This document shows positions 1 to 6,683 of a stretch of DNA of 13,327 bases, one piece after another. The stretch is from SIG653 sp964509125 (GTDB lineage: Bacteria > Bacillota > Clostridia > Oscillospirales > CAG-382): assembly GCA_964509125.1 (NCBI GenBank), contig CAZDVZ010000042.1, positions 1 to 13,327 of the forward strand, read 5' to 3'. Under the pieces are notes generated by a model that did no database searches, was not told where the DNA came from, and was given only the letters and a program-made list of their open reading frames with translations. The translations under genes and the position numbers were made by a program. Position 1 is the first letter of the stretch. Each line of letters begins with the position of its first letter.

Positions 1-26
1 TATAAGTTTAGAATCCATAAATCAAA

Positions 27-275
27 GCAATGAAATATACAAAAAAAGGTTGTTACGCATGAAGTTAAAACTTCAAAAGAACAACCTTTATTTTTTATGG
101 ATACTTACGGATAGTCTTCTCCGCCGTTTGGGTCGTGGCATCGCTTTAAATGGTCTACGCCCTTTTTTATCCCTTTATAATGCCGTATTTTTCAATAACC
201 CGACCATAATTCCGAACAGTTTGGCACAAACAAACAGCGGCAAAAAGTACAATATGTAGCGCCTTTAAGCAAATC
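27..275 (-). pseudogene. Truncated, decayed duplicate of the yidD 3' end
   Basis: This is a second, broken copy of the 3' end of the intact yidD-like gene at 1469-1969. Reading the minus strand from the stop codon at 105-107, the last codons (GGEDYP, preceded by RCHDPN) match the intact protein. The downstream terminator hairpin is also duplicated. Near 198-212 the copy lacks 2 bp relative to the intact gene, which breaks the frame. Beyond about 236 the homology jumps to internal pieces of the intact gene (around 1700-1722 and 1771-1780), so there are also internal deletions. No start codon or membrane-helix region survives. The copy is in the same orientation as the intact gene, so the two form imperfect direct repeats (from about 27 and about 1391) around the xre/PH-domain pair. 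Confidence 0.85.
45..89. terminator. Duplicated bidirectional terminator (left copy)
   Basis: A 10-bp stem, AAAGGTTGTT (45-54) with AACAACCTTT (80-89), has an inner GAAGTT/AACTTC hairpin. It is flanked by A-rich sequence on the left and a T-rich tract on the right, so it could work on both strands. It is nearly identical to the hairpin at 1408-1452 and belongs to the duplicated yidD tail. Confidence 0.7.
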
Positions 276-321
276 TATTTTTTCACTCGTTGCAACGCAT
301 ATGGTACATTTCTGCTTTAAG

Positions 322-534
322 TTACGGATATCGCTTCATTTCATCCGTTTCTCCCAAAAGATAATCTATACTCGTGTTATAATATCGAGCCAATTTTATC
401 AACACTTGCGTTGGAATATCATTTTCTCCCGTTTCATATTTAGAATATCCGGTTTGCGACATACCTAAAATTTTTGCAATTTGTGTTTGATTCAAATCCT
501 TGTCTTCTCTCAAATCTCTAAGCCGTTTATACAT
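322..534 (-). CDS. Small XRE-family HTH repressor (XRE1)
   Basis: This is a 70-aa, single-domain Cro/CI-type DNA-binding protein. The helix-turn-helix lies at about residues 15-36 (LNQTQIAKILGMSQTGYSKY), followed by the usual third and fourth helices (IPTQVLIKLARYYNTSIDYLLG). There is no sensor or peptidase domain, so it is probably a simple dimeric repressor. The ATG at 534 is preceded by AAGGAG with 6-7 nt spacing. The gene is transcribed divergently from the PH-domain membrane protein at 662. The spacer between them carries a promoter with a palindromic operator (597-613), the natural target of this protein. An identical copy of that promoter and operator lies at 12561-12620. A conserved TATAAT (minus strand, 563-568) could be the -10 of this gene, but no good -35 is visible. 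DNA binding to this particular site is inferred from position. Confidence 0.9.
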   Translation of the reverse strand: MYKRLRDLREDKDLNQTQIAKILGMSQTGYSKYETGENDIPTQVLIKLARYYNTSIDYLLGETDEMKRYP

Positions 535-558
535 ATTTTTCTCCTTAATCCCTGATGA

Positions 559-618
559 AAAAATTATATAATAATCTATTTTAGGGTATTGACTTTTAAC
601 CTGTTTCAGGTTATAATG
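559..618. repeat. 60-bp promoter/operator block, copy 1
   Basis: This block is identical over 60 of 60 bases, in inverted orientation, to 12561-12620. It contains -35, -10, the palindromic operator and a conserved ATTATATAAT palindrome at 563-572. Outside the block the 5' leaders of the two downstream genes are different. On the far side, weaker similarity continues across indels (the CATCA and GGGATT words). Confidence 0.95.
589..617 (+). promoter_or_regulatory. Sigma-A promoter with XRE-type operator in the spacer
   Basis: The -35 TTGACT (589-594) and -10 TATAAT (612-617) have an exact 17-bp spacer. Nearly all of the spacer is an inverted repeat, TAACCTG-TTT-CAGGTTA (597-613), with 7-bp arms and a 3-bp centre. 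A repressor bound there would block RNA polymerase. It drives the PH-domain protein at 662. The adjacent divergent xre gene (322-534) is the likely source of the binding protein. Promoter and palindrome are seen directly; the binding partner is inferred. Confidence 0.88.
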
Positions 619-661
619 TATGCAATTCTCAAAAATATAATTATATAAGGAGATTTAATTT

Positions 662-1345
662 ATGACGAATCTTGTATCAAACAATTTGCTGCGTAATGAA
701 ATCGTAATAGCAAGCGCCAAAATCAACAGCTTATGTTTACTCGTCCCTATTTTATTTATGGCTTTTGTTGTGCTCGTGTTTATTCTATCGGCGATAGCAG
801 GAGGAATTGTCGGAATGATAGCCGGAGTTTACTTGCTCATTATAGGGATTGCATTGTTTGTTGTTGCGTTTTTGAGATACAAAAACATAGTATTATCCAT
901 AACAAACAAAAGAATCATTGGAAAAAACGGGGTATTGTCTGTAAAGGCCACCGAGGCTCCACTCAAAAAAATACAAAGTGTTTCCATTAATCAAACCGCG
1001 TTTGGCAGATTATTAAATTATGGAACGATTATAATTGATACAGCTGCATGCACTGCCAAATTTTCAAGTCCTTTGACTTTTCATTACGTAAAAAATCCCA
1101 AGGAGATTCAAAATTGCATTTTTAATCAGTTGTTTCAATACGACGAAAATATGATGAGTCTTCAAGCTGAAAAAATAGCGCGTATCATTAACCCCGGCAT
1201 CAGAACCTCAACTCCTCAAAATCATACAACTCAGCAAAACATAAATCAAAAATTTACACAGCCCCCAAATCCCACTCGTAATCCCTATCCCTATTATACC
1301 GTCAATCAAAATCCTGATAAAAAACCAAATAATACGGCCCCCTAA
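662..1345 (+). CDS. Membrane protein with bacterial PH domain (bPH2/YdbS-like)
   Basis: A 227-aa protein. Two adjoining hydrophobic helices lie at about residues 22-46 and 48-71, followed by a bacterial PH domain at about 75-157. The domain has the family's hallmark pattern: LSITNKRIIGKNGVLS, then APLKKIQSVSINQTAFGRLL and NYGTIII. Residues 176-227 form a Gln/Asn/Pro-rich, probably disordered cytoplasmic tail. The arrangement matches the YdbS/DUF304 group of envelope proteins, whose biochemical role is poorly defined. The ATG is preceded by AAGGAG (647-652) at 9 nt. The gene sits behind the operator-containing promoter at 589-617, divergent from the xre gene, and ends before a bidirectional terminator at 1408. 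It is expected to be repressed by XRE1 and co-regulated with the four-helix membrane protein at 11931-12506, which has the same promoter. Confidence 0.88.
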   Translation: MTNLVSNNLLRNEIVIASAKINSLCLLVPILFMAFVVLVFILSAIAGGIVGMIAGVYLLIIGIALFVVAFLRYKNIVLSITNKRIIGKNGVLSVKATEAPLKKIQSVSINQTAFGRLLNYGTIIIDTAACTAKFSSPLTFHYVKNPKEIQNCIFNQLFQYDENMMSLQAEKIARIINPGIRTSTPQNHTTQQNINQKFTQPPNPTRNPYPYYTVNQNPDKKPNNTAP

Positions 1346-1390
1346 GCAGAAGCACTCCAACCGATCCATAAGATTTAACCCTATTTTAAA

Positions 1391-1606
1391 GTAATGAAAT
1401 ATATAAAAAAGGTTGTTCCGTATGAAGTTAAAACTTCAAAAGAACAACCTTTATTTTTTTATGGATATTTACGGATAGTCTTCTCCGCCGTTTGGGTCGT
1501 GGCATCGCTTTAAACGGTCTACGCCCTTTTTTACCCCCTTTATAATGCCGTATTTTTCAATAGCCATTACCATATATTCCGAACAATTTGGCACAAACAA
1601 ACAACG
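1391..1606. repeat. Right copy of direct repeat (yidD tail plus terminator)
   Basis: This segment, inside and just downstream of the intact yidD-like gene, is closely similar to about 27-236 in the same orientation. The two repeats flank the 1.1-kb xre/PH-domain pair, so recombination between them would delete or duplicate that pair. The repeat is clearly imperfect, with several substitutions and small indels. Confidence 0.8.
1408..1452. terminator. Bidirectional terminator between PH-domain gene and yidD
   Basis: Stem AAAGGTTGTT (1408-1417) pairs with AACAACCTTT (1443-1452), with an inner GAAGTT-AA-AACTTC hairpin. On the plus strand it is followed by TTTATTTTTTT. On the minus strand it is followed by a run of T ending in TATATATTTC. 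It can therefore end both converging genes. Confidence 0.85.
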
Positions 1607-1969
1607 AAACCTTATTTCATAGGGGGCGTATTTTTGATAAACTCGTATAAAGAAAATAATTATTTTTTTCATACGGAACAAAATGCAAACCAACGACGTA
1701 AAAAAACAGCACAATATGTAGCTAACACCATAACTTAAATCTATATTATCATACCAAGAAAAAAAAGATACTCCTTTAAGCGCCGGAAAAGCCAATATAC
1801 AAATTCCCGCCAAATGAAGAATTACATTTAATACAACTCTTTTCCATTTAATATCAGGTCTTATCATTTTCATATTTGTTTCCGGATATATCTCCTCTTT
1901 CGGCGGCTTACATTCTTCAATAACCGTATATTTGTGTTTTTCCACAATTTTATTCTTCTTTTTAAACAT
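1469..1969 (-). CDS. YidD-family membrane-insertion factor with N-terminal two-helix extension
   Basis: A 166-aa protein. Residues about 105-163 are a complete YidD domain: an amphipathic start (FFIRVYQKYAP), then RCLFVPNCSEYMVMAIEKYG with the two conserved cysteines (C123, C129), KGVKKGVDRLKRC and the HDPNGG end. YidD proteins help the YidC insertase place proteins in the inner membrane. Typical members are about 70-90 aa and lie in the rnpA-yidC locus. This one has about 100 extra N-terminal residues with two predicted membrane helices (about 43-64 and 79-99) and lies at the end of a kinase/SPFH gene series. The ATG is preceded by AAGGAG at about 9 nt. The 80-nt gap upstream holds a hairpin (1994-2020). 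A broken duplicate lies at 27-275. It may be a second, specialised YidD. Confidence 0.9.
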   Translation of the reverse strand: MFKKKNKIVEKHKYTVIEECKPPKEEIYPETNMKMIRPDIKWKRVVLNVILHLAGICILAFPALKGVSFFSWYDNIDLSYGVSYILCCFFTSLVCILFRMKKIIIFFIRVYQKYAPYEIRFRCLFVPNCSEYMVMAIEKYGIIKGVKKGVDRLKRCHDPNGGEDYP

Positions 1970-1993
1970 ACATCAATGCTCCTTATTGAAAAC

Positions 1994-2020
1994 GGTTGGA
2001 CATATGCCACATGTCCAACC
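1994..2020 (-). terminator. Hairpin between the 212-aa gene and yidD
   Basis: A perfect 10-bp stem, GGTTGGACAT (1994-2003) with ATGTCCAACC (2011-2020), has a 7-nt loop. On the minus strand it is followed only by GTTTTC, a weak T tract. It may be a partial terminator or an mRNA processing or stability element that lowers yidD expression relative to upstream genes. Confidence 0.55.
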
Positions 2021-2049
2021 ATTAATTTTGTTATCTATAAAAGTAATTA

Positions 2050-2688
2050 TTAAAGTTTCTTTTCTCTCAATTTATTTTTCATCGCTCTAACTTGAGAATC
2101 AATGTCACCATATGTAGCGCAAGAGAATTTATCGCCGGGAACAATAAGAGAAAATTTTTGAATCTCAACAGATACTCTTGAAGGAGTGCCTGAGCATCCT
2201 TTTTTGTAGGAAAGAGATTCTATTGTTTCTGAAAATGTGGAGAAATTTGTTATATCTTTGTAGAAATATTCTTCTGTACGTTCTTTCCTTTCGTTTTTCA
2301 TCGTATTAAAAACGATTTGATACATATAAACCTGAGTAGAAGAAAAGAACAAATGTGTAATAGAATACAAATTGCTTCTAAATGAACCGTCCATATCAGT
2401 CTTACTGAAAGAAGATGCTTCGTATCCACAAAGCTTTACGGGCGGAATTTCTTTTAATTCACTTTCATCAAGGCCAATCTTGTCAATTGCTCGCTGAAAA
2501 GAGTTGCTTTTTTTAATCATCAAATTAACAATTTGATCGTACTCTTCATCTTTCACACCGGAAAAAAAGCCTTTACATCCTTCATCGGGAATAAAATATT
2601 TAATAGCAACTTTTTGTTCAGGAGTTGCACCCTTAAGATAAGACTTTTTTTGTGCAATAAGCTTGGCGTATTCTGTTGCATTATCCAT
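2050..2688 (-). CDS. Unknown protein, possible PH-like C-terminal domain
   Basis: I do not recognise a named family for this 212-aa protein. Residues 1-80 look helical and charged. From about 105 to 207 the pattern is a set of short beta strands (SITHLFFSSTQVYMYQIVF, EEYFYKDITNFST, VSVEIQKFSLIVPG) closing with an amphipathic helix (DIDSQVRAMKNKLREKK). That order resembles a PH-like or GRAM-like fold. There is no signal peptide or membrane helix, so it is probably cytoplasmic. The ATG is preceded by ACGAGG. Upstream (2689-2758) there is no terminator after the TPR gene. An extended -10 (TGTTAAAAT on the minus strand) may give a local promoter. It probably belongs with the SPFH-kinase-TPR series upstream. 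The fold assignment is inference from strand pattern only. Confidence 0.7.
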   Translation of the reverse strand: MDNATEYAKLIAQKKSYLKGATPEQKVAIKYFIPDEGCKGFFSGVKDEEYDQIVNLMIKKSNSFQRAIDKIGLDESELKEIPPVKLCGYEASSFSKTDMDGSFRSNLYSITHLFFSSTQVYMYQIVFNTMKNERKERTEEYFYKDITNFSTFSETIESLSYKKGCSGTPSRVSVEIQKFSLIVPGDKFSCATYGDIDSQVRAMKNKLREKKL

Positions 2689-2758
2689 AATTTATAAACC
2701 TCGTTTTATTTCATTATTTTAACATCCGTGCGGTGGCATCGCTCGTGTGTCAACAAAG

Positions 2759-3352
2759 TTAAATGACCGCAGGACGATCCACACCTAAAACGGTATACAA
2801 TTCCTTAACGTCAGTTTGAGACAGGCCTGCTTGCTTTGCCTGAGCAAACAATGCGCGGTAATCGGGATTCATTTGATACGCTTTGCGATAATGATGATCG
2901 TATCTTATGTAAGCCCAAAAATAATAGTATATTCCCTTTGGTTCAATCATTATTGCGGCTTGCAAATATTCTTCCGCTTTGTCAATTATACTCCTCGGAG
3001 CCAAGAACGCTTTCTTGCCTTTAAGAAGTGTAACTGCCGCATAAAAATACACTTCCGAATTGTCAAAATTATCTTCTATTGCTTTTTCAAAACAAGGGAG
3101 TGCCTTATCATAAAGTTTCAGCTTTAAATAACAAAAGGCAAGTGACATATTTAAAGTTTGATCATCAGGATGTTTTACCATCGCTTTACGGTAAGCATTA
3201 GCTTGCTTGTTAATCTCCAAAGTTGTCATGGAGCTAACACTGTTAAATGTGGTTATTACTATCTCCCTGAAACATTGAGGACATTGTCTGGTACTTGTTG
3301 AAATTGGAAAAGCGCAACCGGGGCATTCCATTTCTACCACTTGATGAGCCAT
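2759..3352 (-). CDS. Zinc-ribbon plus TPR-repeat protein
   Basis: A 197-aa protein starting at the ATG at 3352 (MAHQVVEME). That start has AAGAGGTGA 5 nt upstream. A GTG three codons earlier overlaps this ribosome binding site and is rejected. Residues 10-27 form a zinc ribbon with two CxxC pairs (C10/C13 and C24/C27). Residues about 50-165 are helical, with tetratricopeptide-like repeats (for example NMSLAFCYLKLKLYDKALPC followed by FEKAIED, and KAEEYLQAAIMIEP). There is no membrane segment. TPRs usually hold partner proteins. Lying 18 nt after the kinase stop, it is very probably translated from the same mRNA and could be an adaptor or substrate of that kinase. It recalls TPR/zinc-ribbon proteins found near eukaryote-like kinases, but the function is unknown. 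Confidence 0.85.
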   Translation of the reverse strand: MAHQVVEMECPGCAFPISTSTRQCPQCFREIVITTFNSVSSMTTLEINKQANAYRKAMVKHPDDQTLNMSLAFCYLKLKLYDKALPCFEKAIEDNFDNSEVYFYAAVTLLKGKKAFLAPRSIIDKAEEYLQAAIMIEPKGIYYYFWAYIRYDHHYRKAYQMNPDYRALFAQAKQAGLSQTDVKELYTVLGVDRPAVI

Positions 3353-3370
3353 AAAAATCACCTCTTAAAT

Positions 3371-5251
3371 TTATTTTCGCTTCAATTCAATTCTTGCCCT
3401 AAGCTTTGCCATACATCTTTGACAGAGAATTTCTATATTTTTAGCAGCATTTGCAGATGTGGCTGTTTCATTAAGCTGAGGAACCGTATTTTGAATATTG
3501 TCCAGATACATAGCAATTTCATTTTCACATCTTACAACCGCGTCGGATCCTTCTCCAAATGCGCTTTCGTTTTTCAGCCTTTCCGTGAGAGAATATACCG
3601 CCTTTCGCGCTTTCTCTCCGTCACCGCTTTCAATCAACTTAATTTCCTCAAGAATACCAAGAGAGATTACATAAGGGTCTTTTCCTCTCAATCTTGCGTT
3701 GGCGTTTGTTTTATCCTTTTTGTTTTGAAGTGAGCGGCCAACAAAAAAAAGAGAAGCAATAAAGGCAATTGCGGTAAGCACGTTAAAAACCTTTAAAATA
3801 ATAATTTTATAAATAGGCGTCAAAACATTGTCCGCATCCTTTAGTGCGTCAACAATAGAAATAGGGTCATTAAATATCCATTCAACAATAGATACAGCCT
3901 TGCCGTACATTATGGGAATAATCGTTAAGTACACCAAAATCCACACCGCAGCAATGATAACAGGCGACAAGTAAAGCAACCACTTAAAGCTTATATTGGC
4001 TTTTCCATCAGCCATTTTATGATTTGGAGAATAATTGTAAGGGTCGTATTTCGCTTTAATCCCAACTTGTTGGAAATTTTCCTTTTTGTTATAAGGAACG
4101 GTGTCATTTGATAAAAAGCTGCCGTCCTCATTCGTATCAAAATTGCTGTTATCCATCATATCTGCTTTTAAATCATTAATATCATTGCAAACACACTCCG
4201 CTTCATCATATGTGTTTTGTAAAGCTCCATCAATGCTTGATTCGCCCTGATACTTGTTTGCCAAAATGGTTTTCGGGATATTATTCTTTAAAACTTTTGG
4301 TGAAATGCAAAGTCCCAAATCAGCAGATAATTCCGCATGGCTAAAGCATTTTTCCACCTCGTCAAGAGCGACATAAAATTCTTCCGCCGTGTTGTAGCGA
4401 TCTTTACGAGGCATTATTGCTTTTAATACAACTTCTCCAAGTTTGTTTTCCGCACATACAGGAAGACATGGAATTTTCCCCGCCATGCGGGCCTGAAAAG
4501 CCGCTTCTACATCCACACCGCTGTATGCCGCGGGATATTTTGGCAAAAAAGGGATTCTTAATTTGTTTAGTAACTTATATAAAACTATCCCCAAAGAATA
4601 GAGATCGACGGTGCTATCGTATTTTTCTTTTCCTATAAACACCTCCGGGGCAATAAAATTAGGTGTTCCCTTTACAGATTCTGCCCGCGATTCATCTTCA
4701 AGCGCCTTAGATATTCCAAAATCTCCCAACTTAAATGCGCCATCAGAGGAAACAAAAATATTGTCATCTTTAATATCTCTGTGAATTATATTTTTTTCGT
4801 GACACGCCATAAGTGCCCTTAAAATATCTTTCCCCAGCTTTATTACGTCACGAACGGTGAAAGGATTATGTTCAATATAGTCCGCAAAAGGAGTTAAAAG
4901 CTCCATTAGTATATAAACATCGTATCTTTTTGGCGAAGGTGTTTCGAAAATATCATTCTCATAATATCTTACAATGTTTTGCACACCGCTTTCAGATAAT
5001 GTACTAAGAATTCTAATTTCGTTCACGATATCTTTGAGCATGGAGGCAAAATAATCATCTGCCTTTGAACGATCTCCACCCATGGAATTAAGTATACTTG
5101 TATACTGTTTTTTTGTTGGCAAAGTAATATGCTTTAATGCGCGTACATATGTACCTGACGCATTTGTTTTCGACACTTTGTATACGGTTCCAAATCCACC
5201 TGAACCAATTTTTTCGTCAACTTTATACCCTAATACAGTATTTCCCATCAT
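3371..5251 (-). CDS. Membrane-anchored Hanks-type Ser/Thr protein kinase
   Basis: A 626-aa protein. The kinase domain spans about residues 8-302 with all key residues: glycine loop GSGGFG (16-21), ATP-lysine K40, alpha-C glutamate E78, catalytic HRD (157-159) with N164, DFG (177-179) and APE (201-203). It is an RD kinase, so activity probably depends on activation-loop phosphorylation. A polar linker (about 305-423) leads to two membrane helices (about 424-446 and 484-504) separated by a short outside loop of about 37 residues. The C-terminal part (505-626) is helical and cytoplasmic. It has no PASTA repeats, unlike PrkC/Stk1. Two adjacent ATGs (5251, 5248) are possible, with AAAGGA upstream. 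It lies 136 nt after the SPFH gene and 18 nt before the TPR gene. The loop outside the membrane may be the sensor; that is inference. Confidence 0.95.
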   Translation of the reverse strand: MMGNTVLGYKVDEKIGSGGFGTVYKVSKTNASGTYVRALKHITLPTKKQYTSILNSMGGDRSKADDYFASMLKDIVNEIRILSTLSESGVQNIVRYYENDIFETPSPKRYDVYILMELLTPFADYIEHNPFTVRDVIKLGKDILRALMACHEKNIIHRDIKDDNIFVSSDGAFKLGDFGISKALEDESRAESVKGTPNFIAPEVFIGKEKYDSTVDLYSLGIVLYKLLNKLRIPFLPKYPAAYSGVDVEAAFQARMAGKIPCLPVCAENKLGEVVLKAIMPRKDRYNTAEEFYVALDEVEKCFSHAELSADLGLCISPKVLKNNIPKTILANKYQGESSIDGALQNTYDEAECVCNDINDLKADMMDNSNFDTNEDGSFLSNDTVPYNKKENFQQVGIKAKYDPYNYSPNHKMADGKANISFKWLLYLSPVIIAAVWILVYLTIIPIMYGKAVSIVEWIFNDPISIVDALKDADNVLTPIYKIIILKVFNVLTAIAFIASLFFVGRSLQNKKDKTNANARLRGKDPYVISLGILEEIKLIESGDGEKARKAVYSLTERLKNESAFGEGSDAVVRCENEIAMYLDNIQNTVPQLNETATSANAAKNIEILCQRCMAKLRARIELKRK

Positions 5252-5387
5252 AAAAATATTTTCCTTTCAAGATTTTGCACATACTATGATGCATTATCTC
5301 TTTCTTACAAAATTCGACGTTATTCAGACTTTGGCGGAAAGGGTATAAAAACAAAATATTATAAATATTTGCAATGCAAAACATTTT

Positions 5388-6515
5388 TTAAAGTTTATTC
5401 CCACAGTTTCCGCAAAATTTTTGATTCATATCGTTATCCGCGCCACATGAAGAACATTTTTTTAAAAGTTTTGCTCCGCAATCACCGCAAAATTTTTGTC
5501 CCGTTGCGTTTACTTTGCCGCAAGAAGGGCAAATAATACCTACAACAATAGACTTTCCGCAATCACCGCAAAATTTCTGACCATTGGGATTTTTAGCATT
5601 ACAGTGAGGACAAGTCACACCCGTATCGGTATTTTTTGTATTGATGTTTCCACTTACATTAGAGAACAGATCGCGTGCCATAGGTGCCATTCCAAAACCC
5701 ATTCCCAAGCCGATTCCCGCGTTTGCCAAATTGCCGCTTCCGGGATTGGCAGCCATAGTTTCCATAATGTCAAATGACCTTCTTTGACGATAAAAATCTT
5801 CTCCCAAGGCAAGCTCTTCCTTGTATTGACGAAGTTTTTCAAACTCTTCTTTGGGAGGAGAGATAGTTTCAATGTAAAAGTTTACGATTTCCGCACCAAA
5901 GCGTTCAAATTCCTTTGAAATTTCTTTTTGACATTCTTCTGAAAGCTCCTTCAAATACGCAGTAACTTCAAGAAAAGATATTTTTTGACGAATCATAAAT
6001 TTGGAAATTACATTTTTCACCCGTGAAGTCAAAAGTCCGCTGAAATAGCTTGCAACAAATGAATAGTTTACCGTAGAACCGTTTGGGATCGCCCCAAGAA
6101 GTTCAGTCACAAACATTCTTGAATCGACTATTCTCAAGCCATATTTGCCGTGAGATCTTATTGAGATAATTATGTCGCATTCGGGATCTCTCAATTGAAA
6201 CGGATTGGCTGTCCCCCAATTCATGTCCAAGCGAGACGTTTTGTTTATATAATATACTTCCGCCGTAAACGGAGTTTTATTGCCAAAAGGAAGATTGACA
6301 AGCTTTTTAAGCAGCGGAATATTTCCCGTGTGAAGAGTATGAGTGCCCGCACCAAAAAGATCAAGCGCTTCACCGCCCTTAAAAAAAAGTGCTTCTTGTC
6401 CTTGATTTACTATAAGCTGCGACCCTAAAACAAATTCTTCTCCGGGATATTTGTAAATCAGCCAAGGAGAACCATCTTTATATCCATCATATTTTATTCT
6501 GTCTATAATTGCCAT
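5388..6515 (-). CDS. SPFH/band-7 protein with three C-terminal zinc ribbons (YdjI/COG4260 type)
   Basis: A 375-aa protein. Residues about 20-245 form an SPFH (stomatin/prohibitin/flotillin) domain of the YdjI or 'virion core protein' type, with the characteristic start IDRIKYDG and later FERFGAEIVNFYIETISPP. A Gly/Met-rich linker (about 255-285) leads to three four-cysteine zinc ribbons: C302/C305/C316/C319, C329/C332/C343/C346 and C354/C357/C368/C371, each with the KFCGxCG signature. In Bacillus subtilis YdjI helps bring a PspA phage-shock protein to the membrane, so a membrane-stress scaffold role is likely. The ATG has GTGAGGA about 7 nt upstream. It is the first gene of the kinase series. 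Its upstream region contains a 21-bp palindrome shared with the divergent xre gene. There is no N-terminal membrane helix; attachment is probably peripheral. Confidence 0.92.
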   Translation of the reverse strand: MAIIDRIKYDGYKDGSPWLIYKYPGEEFVLGSQLIVNQGQEALFFKGGEALDLFGAGTHTLHTGNIPLLKKLVNLPFGNKTPFTAEVYYINKTSRLDMNWGTANPFQLRDPECDIIISIRSHGKYGLRIVDSRMFVTELLGAIPNGSTVNYSFVASYFSGLLTSRVKNVISKFMIRQKISFLEVTAYLKELSEECQKEISKEFERFGAEIVNFYIETISPPKEEFEKLRQYKEELALGEDFYRQRRSFDIMETMAANPGSGNLANAGIGLGMGFGMAPMARDLFSNVSGNINTKNTDTGVTCPHCNAKNPNGQKFCGDCGKSIVVGIICPSCGKVNATGQKFCGDCGAKLLKKCSSCGADNDMNQKFCGNCGNKL

Positions 6516-6596
6516 ATTTCATTCCTCACCATTTTTTTACTCATACAAATATAAAAACAAGCGAAATACTTCCCCACAAACTACTCACGCCTCGTT

Positions 6597-6617
6597 TTGA
6601 CATTCACTGAATGTCAA
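6597..6617. promoter_or_regulatory. Perfect 21-bp palindrome, likely operator of the second XRE regulator
   Basis: Arms TTGACATTCA and TGAATGTCAA are separated by a single C. Two further AATGTCA words lie at 6648-6654 and 6662-6668, like extra half-sites. The palindrome includes a TTGACA that fits a plus-strand promoter for xre2: a 17-bp spacer, then CATAGT at 6620-6625. Its location between divergent xre and SPFH genes points to control of both. Palindrome and words are seen directly; regulator identity is inferred. Confidence 0.8.
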
Positions 6618-6626
6618 GTCATAGTT

Positions 6627-6655
6627 AGTTTATCATATAATGATTACAATGTCAA
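6627..6655 (-). promoter_or_regulatory. Candidate promoter of the SPFH-kinase series
   Basis: On the minus strand TTGACA (6650-6655) is followed after 17 bp by TAAACT (6627-6632), a good -35 and a 4/6 -10. The expected transcript start lies just upstream of, or within, the 21-bp palindrome, so a bound regulator would block it. The leader to the SPFH start would be about 105 nt. Confidence 0.5.
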
Positions 6656-6683
6656 GCACAAAATGTCAGAATTGAGGTTTTTT

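Noticed and set aside
50..259. Plus-strand open frame of 69 codons
   Set aside because: It runs antisense through the decayed yidD tail and its terminator hairpin, and has no ribosome binding site or recognisable product.
322..330. XRE1 and YidD both end in Tyr-Pro with nearly the same nine bases (ttacggata), suggesting a recombination junction
   Set aside because: Small XRE proteins often end in a similar short proline-containing tail, and the match is too short to support a junction.
2050..6515. Phage-defence or tellurite-resistance (Ter) interpretation of the kinase cluster
   Set aside because: There are no nuclease, helicase, TerD or von Willebrand A domain genes. The SPFH and YidD content points to the membrane instead.
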